The notes under the pieces: generated by a model
What the model saw: the letters and a program-made list of their open reading frames with translations, nothing else
What the model was told of the DNA's origin: nothing
The model's database searches: none
NCBI GenBank assembly: GCA_003598065.1
Contig: QZKR01000183.1
Coordinates: forward strand, 1 to 43,725
Length of the DNA: 43,725 nucleotides
Direction: 5' to 3'
From: Myxococcales bacterium
GTDB lineage: Bacteria; Myxococcota_A; SURF-8
Position numbers and translations under genes: made by a program
In this document: positions 8,701 to 16,367 of the stretch, piece after piece
Numbering within the stretch: position 1 is the stretch's first letter
Layout: each line of letters opens with the position of its first letter

Positions 8701-8905
8701 CCAACGCCTTCTGGACAGCCTGCGCGAATTCGCCAGTTTCGTCGGTTGCGTCATGGAACTGGAGGACGAAGGGCGGTTCAAATTTTTCTCGAAGGACGAA
8801 CTCGCCGGGCTGATGCGCGAATGCGGGTTTGTCGATATTCAAACGACGGAGTCTTTCGGGCGGCCGGCGACGGCGGTTATCGCCCAGGCCAGAAAACCGG
8901 CATGA
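5714..8905 (+). CDS. PilZ-PilZ-LuxD-like hydrolase-methyltransferase fusion
   Basis: 1063 residues from the ATG at 5714. Order: PilZ 1 (about 16-110; RRSTRRR and NLSVEG, the two c-di-GMP contact motifs); a linker; PilZ 2 (about 232-335; RRAGLRK and DLSERG); an alpha/beta-hydrolase (about 403-655); a class I SAM methyltransferase (about 710-1060; VADIGCGTGNF, then YDPRSVLKEFHRLLVPGGRVVLSS). The hydrolase resembles LuxD-type acyl-transferases: APAFLRRKEVFSLLARTL and VLRFDATHTVGES match the LuxD layout, with probable triad Ser500 (TFSVAA), Asp602 (GTYDYMV) and His631 (ASGHVL). A substrate such as a lipid or fatty acyl group is inference. The stop overlaps the next gene's start (ATGA), so the kinase is translationally coupled. 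An alternative start at 5567 lacks a ribosome site. Confidence 0.88.
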   Translation: MTLFQQYQAGHDREVRRSTRRRTLATVTVVKGPEFEEDAAVTNLSVEGAFVRTTQRFPIGTRFVFRIDLPTSRERPIQVGAEVVREDEDGLGLLFVDIQSRDRSRLREYARFAEMDDTVVRVQRRMDTLLSGNLLPISDHEAIEERLKLAADRRLKALVVDPVRNTEPIWATVGLDSNGLRLHEMERPLSDRVRAVYIVVFDGPLHFMFEGLLAERGPNPLLLEPERMYHNERRAGLRKPLTNAWMEFEATHLEDGILRLPVIDLSERGCAIRASKSSLIIPGMRLPPFQIEYQNTRLTHPGATVRRLASAGSEDWLVGLNFAGGAAERDAFAEIHSRPVKNSIWVNLTRFSSLAKQKIRSLVRVKGETRRDQVNVARYKNDRGDGVTALLDASFDLREDQPSVDVAVIVAPAFLRRKEVFSLLARTLIDNFKAQKINGVVLRFDATHTVGESEVDPELEKKGCPYLRWTFSHLESDIKASLQHVERRFRPKKRVVVTFSVAAMAARRFIADNGRPSVDHWIAPFGCPDAQDMFQNYLAGIDLFQKYSNGQSAEPFLIYGRLADPNHVFPDAMRRGMAFLDQARQDMARITCPVTWIVGTYDYMVTRERVRQMLNAPDGGPRKVYEMASGHVLKTGAEAIESFKLISESIFRHIFGLDVESVEPDMGLYLVQDKAEWARVSQVRLTDAAAFWSRHLFGTGDEREGYDVLLHNPDYVAFLREQAALLDPRPSERVADIGCGTGNFSLALLDRSSLKEAPFSLDCFDLVPEAVNVTRRKLEKKLAETRLNGSPKPAITYNVLDLETARLQAVREFLEGELYSVGALAGRLEGLPHGTVRKLEEAYSQELHAILRGKPATVEAVRAMAPELDETEAELVLDLSCLARYVRDQAAPSDFKCTQGLPDDAGTLRLKHLTVSPGRRDGRLPLPSERFDKIGSSLVVSYVYDPRSVLKEFHRLLVPGGRVVLSSLKPNFDASKSYLEEAKTIAERRDLAPEERQRLLDSLREFASFVGCVMELEDEGRFKFFSKDELAGLMRECGFVDIQTTESFGRPATAVIAQARKPA

Positions 8906-11547
8906 TGGACGAACAGTCAACCGACAACCTGATGTCCGGCGCGCTCTTCGCCGAGCATTTTCGTCGGGAAACGACGGAGATGCTGGTCAGCCGCACGCGC
9001 TGGGCGCTCTATGCGGCGTGCCTCGTGTATCCGGGCTTCTGGTTTCTGGACCGGGTCATCTCGCCCGCGAACGCAACCTATTTCGGCCTGATCCGCCTCG
9101 CCGTCCTCGCCGGCTACCTCCTGACGCTGCTGCTCTACACCCGCCCGATCGGCCGGAAGTTCGCCACCCATCTGTCGGTTTTCGTGGTGTTCCTCTCCGC
9201 TTTCGGCATCGAGTTGATGGCGCCTTACCTGGGGGGCTTCAAGAGCGATTATTACGTCGGCATCATGATGGCGATGTTCGTCGGCGGGCTGTTCATGCCC
9301 TGGAGCGTGGCGGCCACCGTCGTCTGCGGAGTGCTCATCGTGGGCGGCTATTTCGGCCTGAACGGTCTTTACGGTTATTGGGCCACCGCCCCGCTGTCGG
9401 AAATCGCTCCGCCGTTCTTTTTCATGAGCGGCTCGTTTCTGTTCATGACCTGGGCCAACCGCGACAAGGACATCACGCGCAGGAAAGACCTCGCCCTGCG
9501 CATGCGGATGGAGAGAGCCAACGAAGACCTGAAGGCGCTGGACGAGTCCAAGACGCGCTTCTTCTCCAACGTCAGCCACGAACTGAGAAGCCCGCTGATG
9601 CTCATCCTCGGACCGATCGAACAGATGCTTTCCGAGCCGCAGCGGCCCCAGATCCGCGCCCTTCTGGAGGCGATGGACGCCAACGCCCGGCGGCTTCTGC
9701 GCCAGGTGAACACCCTGCTCGATTTCGCCAAGATGGACGCGGGCAAGCTCAAGCTGCATTACGACGGCGGCAATCTGGGCGAGGTGCTGAAAAAGCTCGT
9801 CGTGGCCGCGGCGCCGCTCGCCCAGCGGCGAGGCATCACGCTGACCATCGAGGGCGAGGAGAACCTCCCCGAGGCGCTTTTGGATTACGGCAAGGTGGAG
9901 ACGATCGCCGCCAATCTCATCTCCAATGCGATCAAATTCACGCCGGAAGGCGGAAAGATCATGGTCCGCGCCGGTTCGGACGCGAATCGGTTGTGGTTCG
10001 AGGTGGAGGATACCGGTTACGGCATCCCCGAAGATCAATTGAAGTCGGTCTTCGAACGCTTCCGTCAGGTGGACGACGCCCTTTCCCGCAAGGCCGGCGG
10101 CACGGGTCTGGGCCTGGCGATGGTCAAGGAGCTTACCGAACTGCACAAAGGCCGGGTTGACGTGACCAGCGCGCTCGGCAAAGGCACGACGTTCCACATC
10201 GAACTGCCCCTCTCGCCCGATCTGGACGCGCTCGACCGCCGCCGCCAGGCCGCCGGCCGCCGTCGCGCCGATCAGATCGCCGCGACGCGCACCGACACGA
10301 TGCTCGGCATGTACTACGAGGAAAAGCACAGCGAAAAGACGCTTCTCTCCGATGTCGAAGCGTCGCGCCTGGAGATTCAGGCCCGCGCGGACGGCGAACC
10401 GGAACAGAAGGCGCCCGCCGACGCGCCGCGGCTGCTCTTGGTGGAGGACAACGCCGACCTGCGCACTTTCGTCGCCCGCGCCCTGGCCAAGACCTACAAC
10501 GTGTCGGCGGCCTGCGACGGTCTTGACGGCCTGGAAACGGCGAAACGCGTCCGGCCGGATCTCGTCATCACCGACGTGATGATGCCGCGCATGGACGGCT
10601 ACGAGTTCTGCCGCCGCCTGCGGGAGGATCCCGCCTTCGATCAGGTGCCGGTGATCCTCGCCACGGCCGAATGGGGCACGGACAAGCTGGTCAAAGGCGT
10701 GGACGTCGGCGCGAACGACTACATTTCCAAGCCCTTCGAAATGCGCGAGTTGGAAGCGCGGATCAAGGCGCACCTGCGCGCCCGCTTCCTCGAACGCAGC
10801 CTGCAGGACCGCGACAAACGGCTCAACGCCATCGGCCGCGTGACCTCGGCGATCGTCCACGACCTGCGCAATCCGCTCAACGTCGTCTTAGGCTTCGCGC
10901 AACTGGCCCGCGAGGACGCGGCGAACCGGAACGAACAGGACATCATCGAGAACCTGGATACGGTGATCTCGGAATCCAAACGTCTCGGCCTGATGGTGGC
11001 CGAAGTGCTCGACTTCGCCAAAGGGCGCATCAGCGAGTTGTCGCTGGAGCAAGTGGAGCTCGGGCCGTTTTTGACGTCGCTCGGCTCGCTCTATCGGGAC
11101 AAACTGAAAAAATCGGGCATCGCGCTCGCCGTCGATCCCGGCCATCTGAACGAATTGACGCTGTCGCTCGATCCGATGCGGACCCGCCGCGTCCTGGAAA
11201 ATCTCGTGAAGAACGCCGAAGAAGCGATTCTGGAGACGCCGTACCGTCGCGGCGCGAACCATGTCTGGATCACCGTCACCAAGGAAGAACGCGCCGTCGC
11301 CGTGCGCGTCGCCGACGACGGCCCGGGCATCGCCCCGGAGGTCGCCAATACCCTCTTCGAGCCGTTCACCACGAAAAAGAAGGCGGGCACGGGGCTCGGC
11401 CTGGCCACGGCGAAGAGCCTCATGCTGGCCCAGGGCGGCGAAATCGCCGTGGAGCCGAAAGCGAAGGAAGGCGGAGCGGCGTTCATCCTCCGCTTCCCCT
11501 TCGTGACGCCCAGCGTCCAGGCGCCGGAATCCGTCGAGACCGAGTAA
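8902..11547 (+). CDS. membrane hybrid histidine kinase with two kinase modules
   Basis: 881 residues. About six hydrophobic segments lie within residues 33-185 and form a membrane sensor with short loops. Kinase module 1: phosphoacceptor His226 (SNVSHELRSPL), then the ATPase boxes NLISNAIKF, VEDTGYGIP and GTGLGLAM (to about 435). A receiver follows at about 508-625, with phosphoacceptor Asp558 (DVMMPRMDGYE) and Lys610. Kinase module 2: His653 (IVHDLRNPLN), NLVKNAEEA, DDGPGIAP and GTGLGLAT. The order HisKA-HATPase-REC-HisKA-HATPase in one chain suggests an internal phosphorelay in which the second kinase reads or resets the receiver. The start overlaps the preceding stop by four bases (ATGA). 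The likely output partner is the receiver-HD-GYP protein just downstream. Confidence 0.92.
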   Translation: MMDEQSTDNLMSGALFAEHFRRETTEMLVSRTRWALYAACLVYPGFWFLDRVISPANATYFGLIRLAVLAGYLLTLLLYTRPIGRKFATHLSVFVVFLSAFGIELMAPYLGGFKSDYYVGIMMAMFVGGLFMPWSVAATVVCGVLIVGGYFGLNGLYGYWATAPLSEIAPPFFFMSGSFLFMTWANRDKDITRRKDLALRMRMERANEDLKALDESKTRFFSNVSHELRSPLMLILGPIEQMLSEPQRPQIRALLEAMDANARRLLRQVNTLLDFAKMDAGKLKLHYDGGNLGEVLKKLVVAAAPLAQRRGITLTIEGEENLPEALLDYGKVETIAANLISNAIKFTPEGGKIMVRAGSDANRLWFEVEDTGYGIPEDQLKSVFERFRQVDDALSRKAGGTGLGLAMVKELTELHKGRVDVTSALGKGTTFHIELPLSPDLDALDRRRQAAGRRRADQIAATRTDTMLGMYYEEKHSEKTLLSDVEASRLEIQARADGEPEQKAPADAPRLLLVEDNADLRTFVARALAKTYNVSAACDGLDGLETAKRVRPDLVITDVMMPRMDGYEFCRRLREDPAFDQVPVILATAEWGTDKLVKGVDVGANDYISKPFEMRELEARIKAHLRARFLERSLQDRDKRLNAIGRVTSAIVHDLRNPLNVVLGFAQLAREDAANRNEQDIIENLDTVISESKRLGLMVAEVLDFAKGRISELSLEQVELGPFLTSLGSLYRDKLKKSGIALAVDPGHLNELTLSLDPMRTRRVLENLVKNAEEAILETPYRRGANHVWITVTKEERAVAVRVADDGPGIAPEVANTLFEPFTTKKKAGTGLGLATAKSLMLAQGGEIAVEPKAKEGGAAFILRFPFVTPSVQAPESVETE

Positions 11548-11586
11548 GCGACGTTATTTCCCCTTCCCTCCTCTTCCTCCGTTGAA

Positions 11587-11592
11587 TATAAT
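11587..11592 (+). promoter_or_regulatory. possible -10 element before the HD-GYP gene
   Basis: A perfect TATAAT lies 38 bases upstream of the ATG at 11630, but the -35 position holds TTCCCT, a poor match. It could give a secondary promoter inside the signalling operon. Confidence 0.3.
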
Positions 11593-11629
11593 AGATAACT
11601 ACGTCAATTTTCATCCGGGCAGGTGCAGC

Positions 11630-12712
11630 ATGGACGAGGCGAAACGCATTCTGGTGGTCGACGACGTCGAATCGAACCGCAAGCTGCTGGTCATGAGCCT
11701 GACGCGACTGGGCTACGACGTCGATCAGGCCGACGACGGCATGGAGGCGATCGAGCACGCCCATGCGACGCCGCCCGAACTTATCATTCTCGATCTGCTC
11801 ATGCCCCGCCTCGACGGCTGGGAGACGGCGCGGCGGCTGAAGGCCGACGCGGCGACGCGCAACATTCCGATCCTGGTGGTCTCGACGCATTCCGAAGTCA
11901 AAAACCGCGTCAGCGCCTTCGAAGCGGGCGCGGACGACTTCCTTTCCAAGCCCGTCGATCAGGTGGAGCTCAAGACGCGCGTCAAGTCGCTCTTGAAGGT
12001 CAAGAGCTACAACGACCACATGCTGCAGTACCAGAAGCGTCTGGAGGAGGAGGTGGCCCGGCGCACCGAGCAGTTGGAGCGGGCCTACGAGAAAATCCGC
12101 ATGCAGGCGCTGGACACGATCTTCCGTCTGTCGCAGGCCGCCGAATACAAAGACGAGGACACCGGCGCGCACATCATCCGCATCGGCTACTACTCGGCGG
12201 CCATCGCCCGGCAGATGGGCCTGGCGGACGAGGAAATCGACGCCATCCTGCACGCCTCTCCGATGCACGACATCGGCAAGATCGGCATCCCCGATCACGT
12301 CCTGCTCAAACCGGGCAAGCTGACGCCGGAGGAATGGGAGGTGATGAAGCGCCACACGGTCATCGGCGCTCAGATTCTCGCCGGCTCGGATTCGGAAGTC
12401 ATCGGCAAAGCCGAAGAGATCGCCCTTTCCCACCACGAACGGATCGACGGCAGCGGCTATCCCAAAGGGCTCAAGGGAGAAGCGATTCCGCTGGCGGGGC
12501 GGATCGTCGCTTTGGCCGACGTCTTCGACGCCCTGCTGTCCCGCCGGCCCTACAAGCAGCCGTTTTCGTTGGAACAGTCGCTGGGGATCATTCGCGAGAT
12601 GGGCGATCAGGAAAAACTCGATCCCGACGTGACCCAGGCCTTTTTCGCCATCGAAAACGAAATCACCGCCATCCGTCGGGCGCATCCCGAAGGCGACGCC
12701 TCGCCCGCTTGA
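11630..12712 (+). CDS. response regulator with HD-GYP c-di-GMP phosphodiesterase output
   Basis: 360 residues. The receiver (1-120) has DD at 11-12, phosphoacceptor Asp55 (ILDLLMPRLDG) and Lys107 (SKPVD). A helical linker (about 125-165) leads to the HD-GYP domain with HIIRIGYYS, the HD pair at 213-214 (MHDIGKIGIP), a His at 242, HHERIDGSGYP (GYP at 276-278) and LADVFDALLSRRPYK. All expected metal and GYP residues are present, so it should hydrolyse c-di-GMP when the receiver is phosphorylated, as in RpfG. The start at 11630 follows an AGG and puts the receiver at the N-terminus. It probably pairs with the kinase 82 bases upstream and would lower the ligand read by the PilZ protein in the same operon. 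It ends 6 bases from a convergent gene. Confidence 0.93.
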   Translation: MDEAKRILVVDDVESNRKLLVMSLTRLGYDVDQADDGMEAIEHAHATPPELIILDLLMPRLDGWETARRLKADAATRNIPILVVSTHSEVKNRVSAFEAGADDFLSKPVDQVELKTRVKSLLKVKSYNDHMLQYQKRLEEEVARRTEQLERAYEKIRMQALDTIFRLSQAAEYKDEDTGAHIIRIGYYSAAIARQMGLADEEIDAILHASPMHDIGKIGIPDHVLLKPGKLTPEEWEVMKRHTVIGAQILAGSDSEVIGKAEEIALSHHERIDGSGYPKGLKGEAIPLAGRIVALADVFDALLSRRPYKQPFSLEQSLGIIREMGDQEKLDPDVTQAFFAIENEITAIRRAHPEGDASPA

Positions 12713-12718
12713 ATTGGA

Positions 12719-13150
12719 TTATTCCACCAGCCCGCCGACGATCCGCCATGCGCCGTTCTCCTTGGCGAAGCGCAGGCGTTCCTGGCCATTGAGCTGGATC
12801 TGGCCGTCCTTGTCGGCGGCGAGGATGAAATAGCGTTGCGTCGCCTCGGCGCGCTCGCCGTCCACCTTGACCTGCCGCTCGTTGATGGTGATGTCCAGCG
12901 AGGTAAAACTGGAAAGGGTGTCGCGGATGACGCGCTTGGCGTCGTCGAGCCCGCCGGCGCCGTCGGCGTAGTTGGGCGAGAGCAGCAAATAGTAAGTCCC
13001 CAGGTCGCCTTTTTCCATCGCCGCCTCGCGCCGATCGAGAACGGCTTCGATCGCCTTGGAGTCCGGGACGGCCGGCGTTCGATCGCAGGCGATAACGGAA
13101 ACAAACGCGGCGAAAGCGAGAGCAAAGGCCAGAACGCGGCTAAACGTCAC
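12719..13150 (-). CDS. small lipoprotein with an NTF2/SnoaL-like domain
   Basis: 143 residues from a GTG at 13150 that overlaps the stop of the upstream bamD gene (GTGA), so the pair is translationally coupled. The signal peptide ends in VSVIAC (Cys22). The mature part (AIEAVLDRREAAMEKGDLGTYYLLLSPNY, then VKVDGERAEATQRYFILA and LRFAKENGAWRIVGG) has the helix-then-curved-sheet pattern of the NTF2/SnoaL superfamily, commonly ligand-binding or scaffolding. No catalytic residues can be assigned. Coupling to BamD suggests an outer-membrane role, an inference from position only. Confidence 0.75.
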   Translation of the reverse strand: MTFSRVLAFALAFAAFVSVIACDRTPAVPDSKAIEAVLDRREAAMEKGDLGTYYLLLSPNYADGAGGLDDAKRVIRDTLSSFTSLDITINERQVKVDGERAEATQRYFILAADKDGQIQLNGQERLRFAKENGAWRIVGGLVE

Positions 13151-14208
13151 GGCGCGGCTCCGGCGCTCGGGGCGGGTTGAACCTTCGGCTTCGGCGGCGG
13201 CAGCGGGATGACGGCGTCGGCGTCGGGGTCCGGATCGGGATCGACGGGCAAGAGCCCCTGCTCCTCGCGGATTTTGGCCTCGCGTTCGCGCAACTCGCGG
13301 TTGTCTTCCGCTTCCTCGGCCTGGTCGGCCTTCCAGTCGGCCTCGGCCTCGTCCAGGTCGGCGAGCTTGTCGGGCACGTCCCTGGCCAGCGCCGACTCCG
13401 GCTGCGCGGCGGCCGCCCAGTTCCAGGTCGCCCTCGCCCGCTTGAACATATGGGCTTCCGTGTAGGCGCGCGCCAAAAGGGAGACGAGTTCGAGGTCCTC
13501 GGCGAGTTCGGGATATCGTTCGAACACCCCTTCCAGCCGCCCGACGGCCCCCGCCGGCTTGTCGTTCTTCAGGTAGAAGCTCGCCGCGTACACCTCGCGG
13601 TCCACCAGCCGCCGCACGCAGAGGCGGATTTTTTCCTTGGCGGTGAAGACCATGCTGCGCAGCTGGGCGTGATTGCGGCCTTCGCAGTGTTCGATTTCGA
13701 TCGGCTTGAAGTCCGGCTCGAACCAGTAGCCGTCGGCCTGCTCCATCGCCAGCAGCCGCCGGAATTCGGAAAGCGCCTTCTCCGTCAGATCCTGGTCGCG
13801 CTCGTGGGCGGGCGGCATGAACCACCAGTCCTCGGCGATCTGCTCGAAATAGGATTCGCCGATGCGATATTGGGCGTAGGCGACGCAGGCGTGCGTCGGG
13901 TGGTTCTGCTGGAAGGTTTTGTAGGAATTGATGGCGTCGGCGAAGAGGTCCTGCCGAAGCTGGGTGTCGGCGAGCAAAAGCTCGGCCATTTTCGCGTAGA
14001 GCGAGTAGGAATACTTCGTCTTGACCAGCGAGAAGTATTTCTCGGCCACCTCGTAGTTCTCGTCGTCGAGGAACTTCAAGCCCTCGTTGTAGTTGAGTTC
14101 GGCGGAGTCGGGATAATCCTTGCCGACAAGCTCCTCGAAGCCCGCGCAGCCGGCGGCGGCGAACGCCGCCCAGGCCGCCAGGCCGATCAGTATCCATCGC
14201 ATCGCCAT
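13147..14208 (-). CDS. bamD: BamD-like outer-membrane assembly lipoprotein
   Basis: 353 residues. The signal peptide ends in FAAAGC with the lipid-attached Cys at 21. The N-terminal half (DSAELNYNEGLKFLDDENYEVAEKYFSLV, IGESYFEQIAED) is the TPR array of BamD, which docks on BamA to insert beta-barrel proteins. Further TPR-like helices run to about residue 285. The protein is much longer than the roughly 245 residues of E. coli BamD: there is a Trp-rich insert (EDWWFMPPAHERD) and a charged, then Pro-rich tail (DPDPDPDAD, PLPPPKPK) after the TPRs. Its own promoter is at 14241-14269, and it is followed by the coupled NTF2-like lipoprotein. Confidence 0.85.
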   Translation of the reverse strand: MAMRWILIGLAAWAAFAAAGCAGFEELVGKDYPDSAELNYNEGLKFLDDENYEVAEKYFSLVKTKYSYSLYAKMAELLLADTQLRQDLFADAINSYKTFQQNHPTHACVAYAQYRIGESYFEQIAEDWWFMPPAHERDQDLTEKALSEFRRLLAMEQADGYWFEPDFKPIEIEHCEGRNHAQLRSMVFTAKEKIRLCVRRLVDREVYAASFYLKNDKPAGAVGRLEGVFERYPELAEDLELVSLLARAYTEAHMFKRARATWNWAAAAQPESALARDVPDKLADLDEAEADWKADQAEEAEDNRELREREAKIREEQGLLPVDPDPDPDADAVIPLPPPKPKVQPAPSAGAAP

Positions 14209-14693
14209 GTGAGCCTCGCGAAAGGAAAATCCGGGGCCGGACTATAACCCGGAAGCCGGTCCGGGTCAAACCGGAAAGCACACCCACACTGCATCGCGAG
14301 CACCGCGGTCAAGAACACTGATCCCGAAAGTTGTCAAAGGGTTCGACCGGACGTATCGGAGCGGATTGGAGGCGACGGCGGACCAAGCAACCTGCGGCTG
14401 GCACGGCAAGCCGTCAGACAGTTTCCAATCAGCGTGATTAATTTGATTCCGCGAAGTAACATATGGTAGTAATGAATGCGGCTGTAAGTACCTCCCATGT
14501 AGAAGCGCATCCGTATCCGTGCTGAAAAACGGGCAAGTTTGCGAAGCGAACTCCCGCCCTGCTCGCAAGGGGATATATTGAGTGGAAAACTGAAAAAGAA
14601 AGGCAGTAATTCGAAAATCATCTGGACGGGATCACGACCTTCGCGAGATTGCAATCATTCGACAATTGGAATCGAGTTGAGGAGCAAAAAAAT
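14209..14693 (+). other. non-coding divergent region before the AT-rich DUF4062 gene
   Basis: This 485-base gap holds the bamD promoter (14241-14269) near its left edge. Base composition falls from GC-rich to AT-rich between about 14400 and 14600, which marks the left edge of the probably acquired DUF4062-ACT gene. I found no direct repeat, integrase site, tRNA or clear plus-strand promoter. Confidence 0.5.
14241..14269 (-). promoter_or_regulatory. sigma70 promoter of the bamD operon
   Basis: Minus-strand TTGACC (14269-14264) is separated by 17 bases from TATAGT (14246-14241). Transcription would start about 25 bases upstream of the bamD ATG at 14208. Confidence 0.8.
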
Positions 14694-16208
14694 ATGAAGC
14701 CCAAAGAAAACCAATTAATACAAAAAAAAACGATTTTCATCAGCAGCCGTATGGACGAACTGGCTGATGAACGACGGATCGCCTATAACGCCTGCCATGA
14801 CAAGGGCCTTTGCCCGCTGATGTTCGAAACCGAACCGATCGAGGAATTGAAAAATACCCTGAATAAAATGGTCGACCGTTCTGAATTTTTCCTGGGTGTC
14901 TATTTTGCCACCATCGGAACCCACAATCGCGAGTTGGAGGACCTGACCCCTATCGAATACGAACTCGCGCGGTTTATTGCAAATCAATGCCCAACGCGGG
15001 GCTGCTGCACCGGCAAGAAACAAAGGGAGGGGGCAAAATTCCCCGACTGTTGCTTAAAAGACGTCCGGCGCTATCTGACCCTGCATAATGAAGATCTCTT
15101 TTGCCCGAGAAACGCCACGACCTCCCAAGGCGCGAAAAACAAGTCCGACAGGAAAGGCAACCCCGGCCTCCCGGAAATACCCCCTCCATGCGACCGGGCT
15201 ATCAGCCTGTCAAAAGGAAAGATTTTCCTTTACTATAAAGGGTTCACTAGCGAGCAGGCCATGTCCGTACATCTCTCCACCCTTCTTCTGGGGACGCAAC
15301 TTCTCGGCTTCCATCACCACGATTTCCTGACCAAATGGGAGCTTTATACCATAATCGCGAGAGATTTCAGATTCAGCAGCAAAAAAAACACTCTAGCGAA
15401 GCCATCGGAGGATTTTTTTTACCTGCACTTCAAAGGCGAAGACTATCCCGGCCAGCTTCATGTCCTTGCGGAAGCTGCCTTCAATTTGGGATTGAACATT
15501 GTGAATTTAATTCAAAGAAATTTTCGCCGTGACAATAAAGCGGAAATCCTTTTTTCCTTCAGGCCTTATCATCCCAGCGTTACTAATGGCTCCAACCCAG
15601 AGGCATATAAGGAGCTTTTTAGGGGCGCGATTGAGTCCGTGCAGAAAATAGAAGAGAAAAATCAGACAGAAAAATCCGCCGAGATATTTTCCCTGATGAT
15701 CGCCGGTTTGATTAAAAGAAGCAAGGTGCACACTCCAGCCTATATCACAGAACAAAAAATCAATGTCCTATTCAAATCCAAGGAAAGGACGAAAGGATTT
15801 CTTTATGTTAGGGTGTACCACCTGGATGTGCCCGGTATCCTTGCAAGAATCACGCGGATACTTTCAGGATGGAACAAAGATGTGTTCCCTTACGTCCTGA
15901 ATATTGAGCAATGCCGCATGACCTCTTTCGATGATGGCATTCCCGTGTTCAAGAAGTCCGATCAGGATAACGTGAAAAAAGTAATGAGCATCCGAAATAA
16001 ATTCTTGCAGTACACGGAAATATTGCTGAGCTCCAAAGACCCCTCTATCCTAAAGATACTAAAGGGAGCGGGTACCAAAAAAAATCACCCGTCCGAGATC
16101 CTTTGTACGCTCGACAACGCACTGCGTTCCATCATCGGCGTGGAGCATGTGATGATCTCGGACGATCTCCTGAAGCAGAAAAAATTACCCCTCGCTTCTT
16201 CGGGATAG
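14694..16208 (+). CDS. AT-rich orphan DUF4062 protein with two ACT domains
   Basis: 504 residues. The ATG at 14694 follows GAGGAGC, so it is preferred to an upstream ATG at 14649. Residues 12-95 match DUF4062 (TIFISSRMDELADERRIAYNAC, PLMFETEP, SEFFLGVYFATIG, LTPIEYELARF), a flavodoxin/TIR-like fold usually found at the N-terminus of STAND or TPR proteins, some linked to defence. A Cys-rich linker (RGCCTGK, PDCCL, LFCPRN; about 98-140) follows. Then come two ACT-like ligand-binding domains: about 241-290 (YPGQLHVLAEAAFNLGLNIV) and 368-420 (VYHLDVPGILARITRIL, NIEQC). ACT domains usually sense amino acids or nucleotides. The gene stands alone, is rich in Lys and AT compared with its neighbours, and looks acquired. 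Function unknown; a ligand-gated sensor or effector is an inference. Confidence 0.82.
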   Translation: MKPKENQLIQKKTIFISSRMDELADERRIAYNACHDKGLCPLMFETEPIEELKNTLNKMVDRSEFFLGVYFATIGTHNRELEDLTPIEYELARFIANQCPTRGCCTGKKQREGAKFPDCCLKDVRRYLTLHNEDLFCPRNATTSQGAKNKSDRKGNPGLPEIPPPCDRAISLSKGKIFLYYKGFTSEQAMSVHLSTLLLGTQLLGFHHHDFLTKWELYTIIARDFRFSSKKNTLAKPSEDFFYLHFKGEDYPGQLHVLAEAAFNLGLNIVNLIQRNFRRDNKAEILFSFRPYHPSVTNGSNPEAYKELFRGAIESVQKIEEKNQTEKSAEIFSLMIAGLIKRSKVHTPAYITEQKINVLFKSKERTKGFLYVRVYHLDVPGILARITRILSGWNKDVFPYVLNIEQCRMTSFDDGIPVFKKSDQDNVKKVMSIRNKFLQYTEILLSSKDPSILKILKGAGTKKNHPSEILCTLDNALRSIIGVEHVMISDDLLKQKKLPLASSG

Positions 16209-16367
16209 TTGAATATAACACAACTCCATCATGGCATGGCCGCTGACTGAATCGGTGAGGCGCGAACTTGCCAATCTGCCGCTTTTCAATCCCCTTGCCT
16301 TTTTGATGCAGCGTGTTAAATTGGATGGCGGGTCGCGTCATGAGACTGGCGACCCTGGAAAGGCGGC

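Noticed and set aside
6152..8920. 922-codon minus-strand open frame opposite the PilZ fusion
   Set aside because: Antisense shadow; no start context and no motifs, against four recognisable domains on the plus strand.
14694..16208. Considered a TIR-type NADase
   Set aside because: The N-terminus fits DUF4062 better, and I could not place a convincing catalytic Glu from sequence alone.
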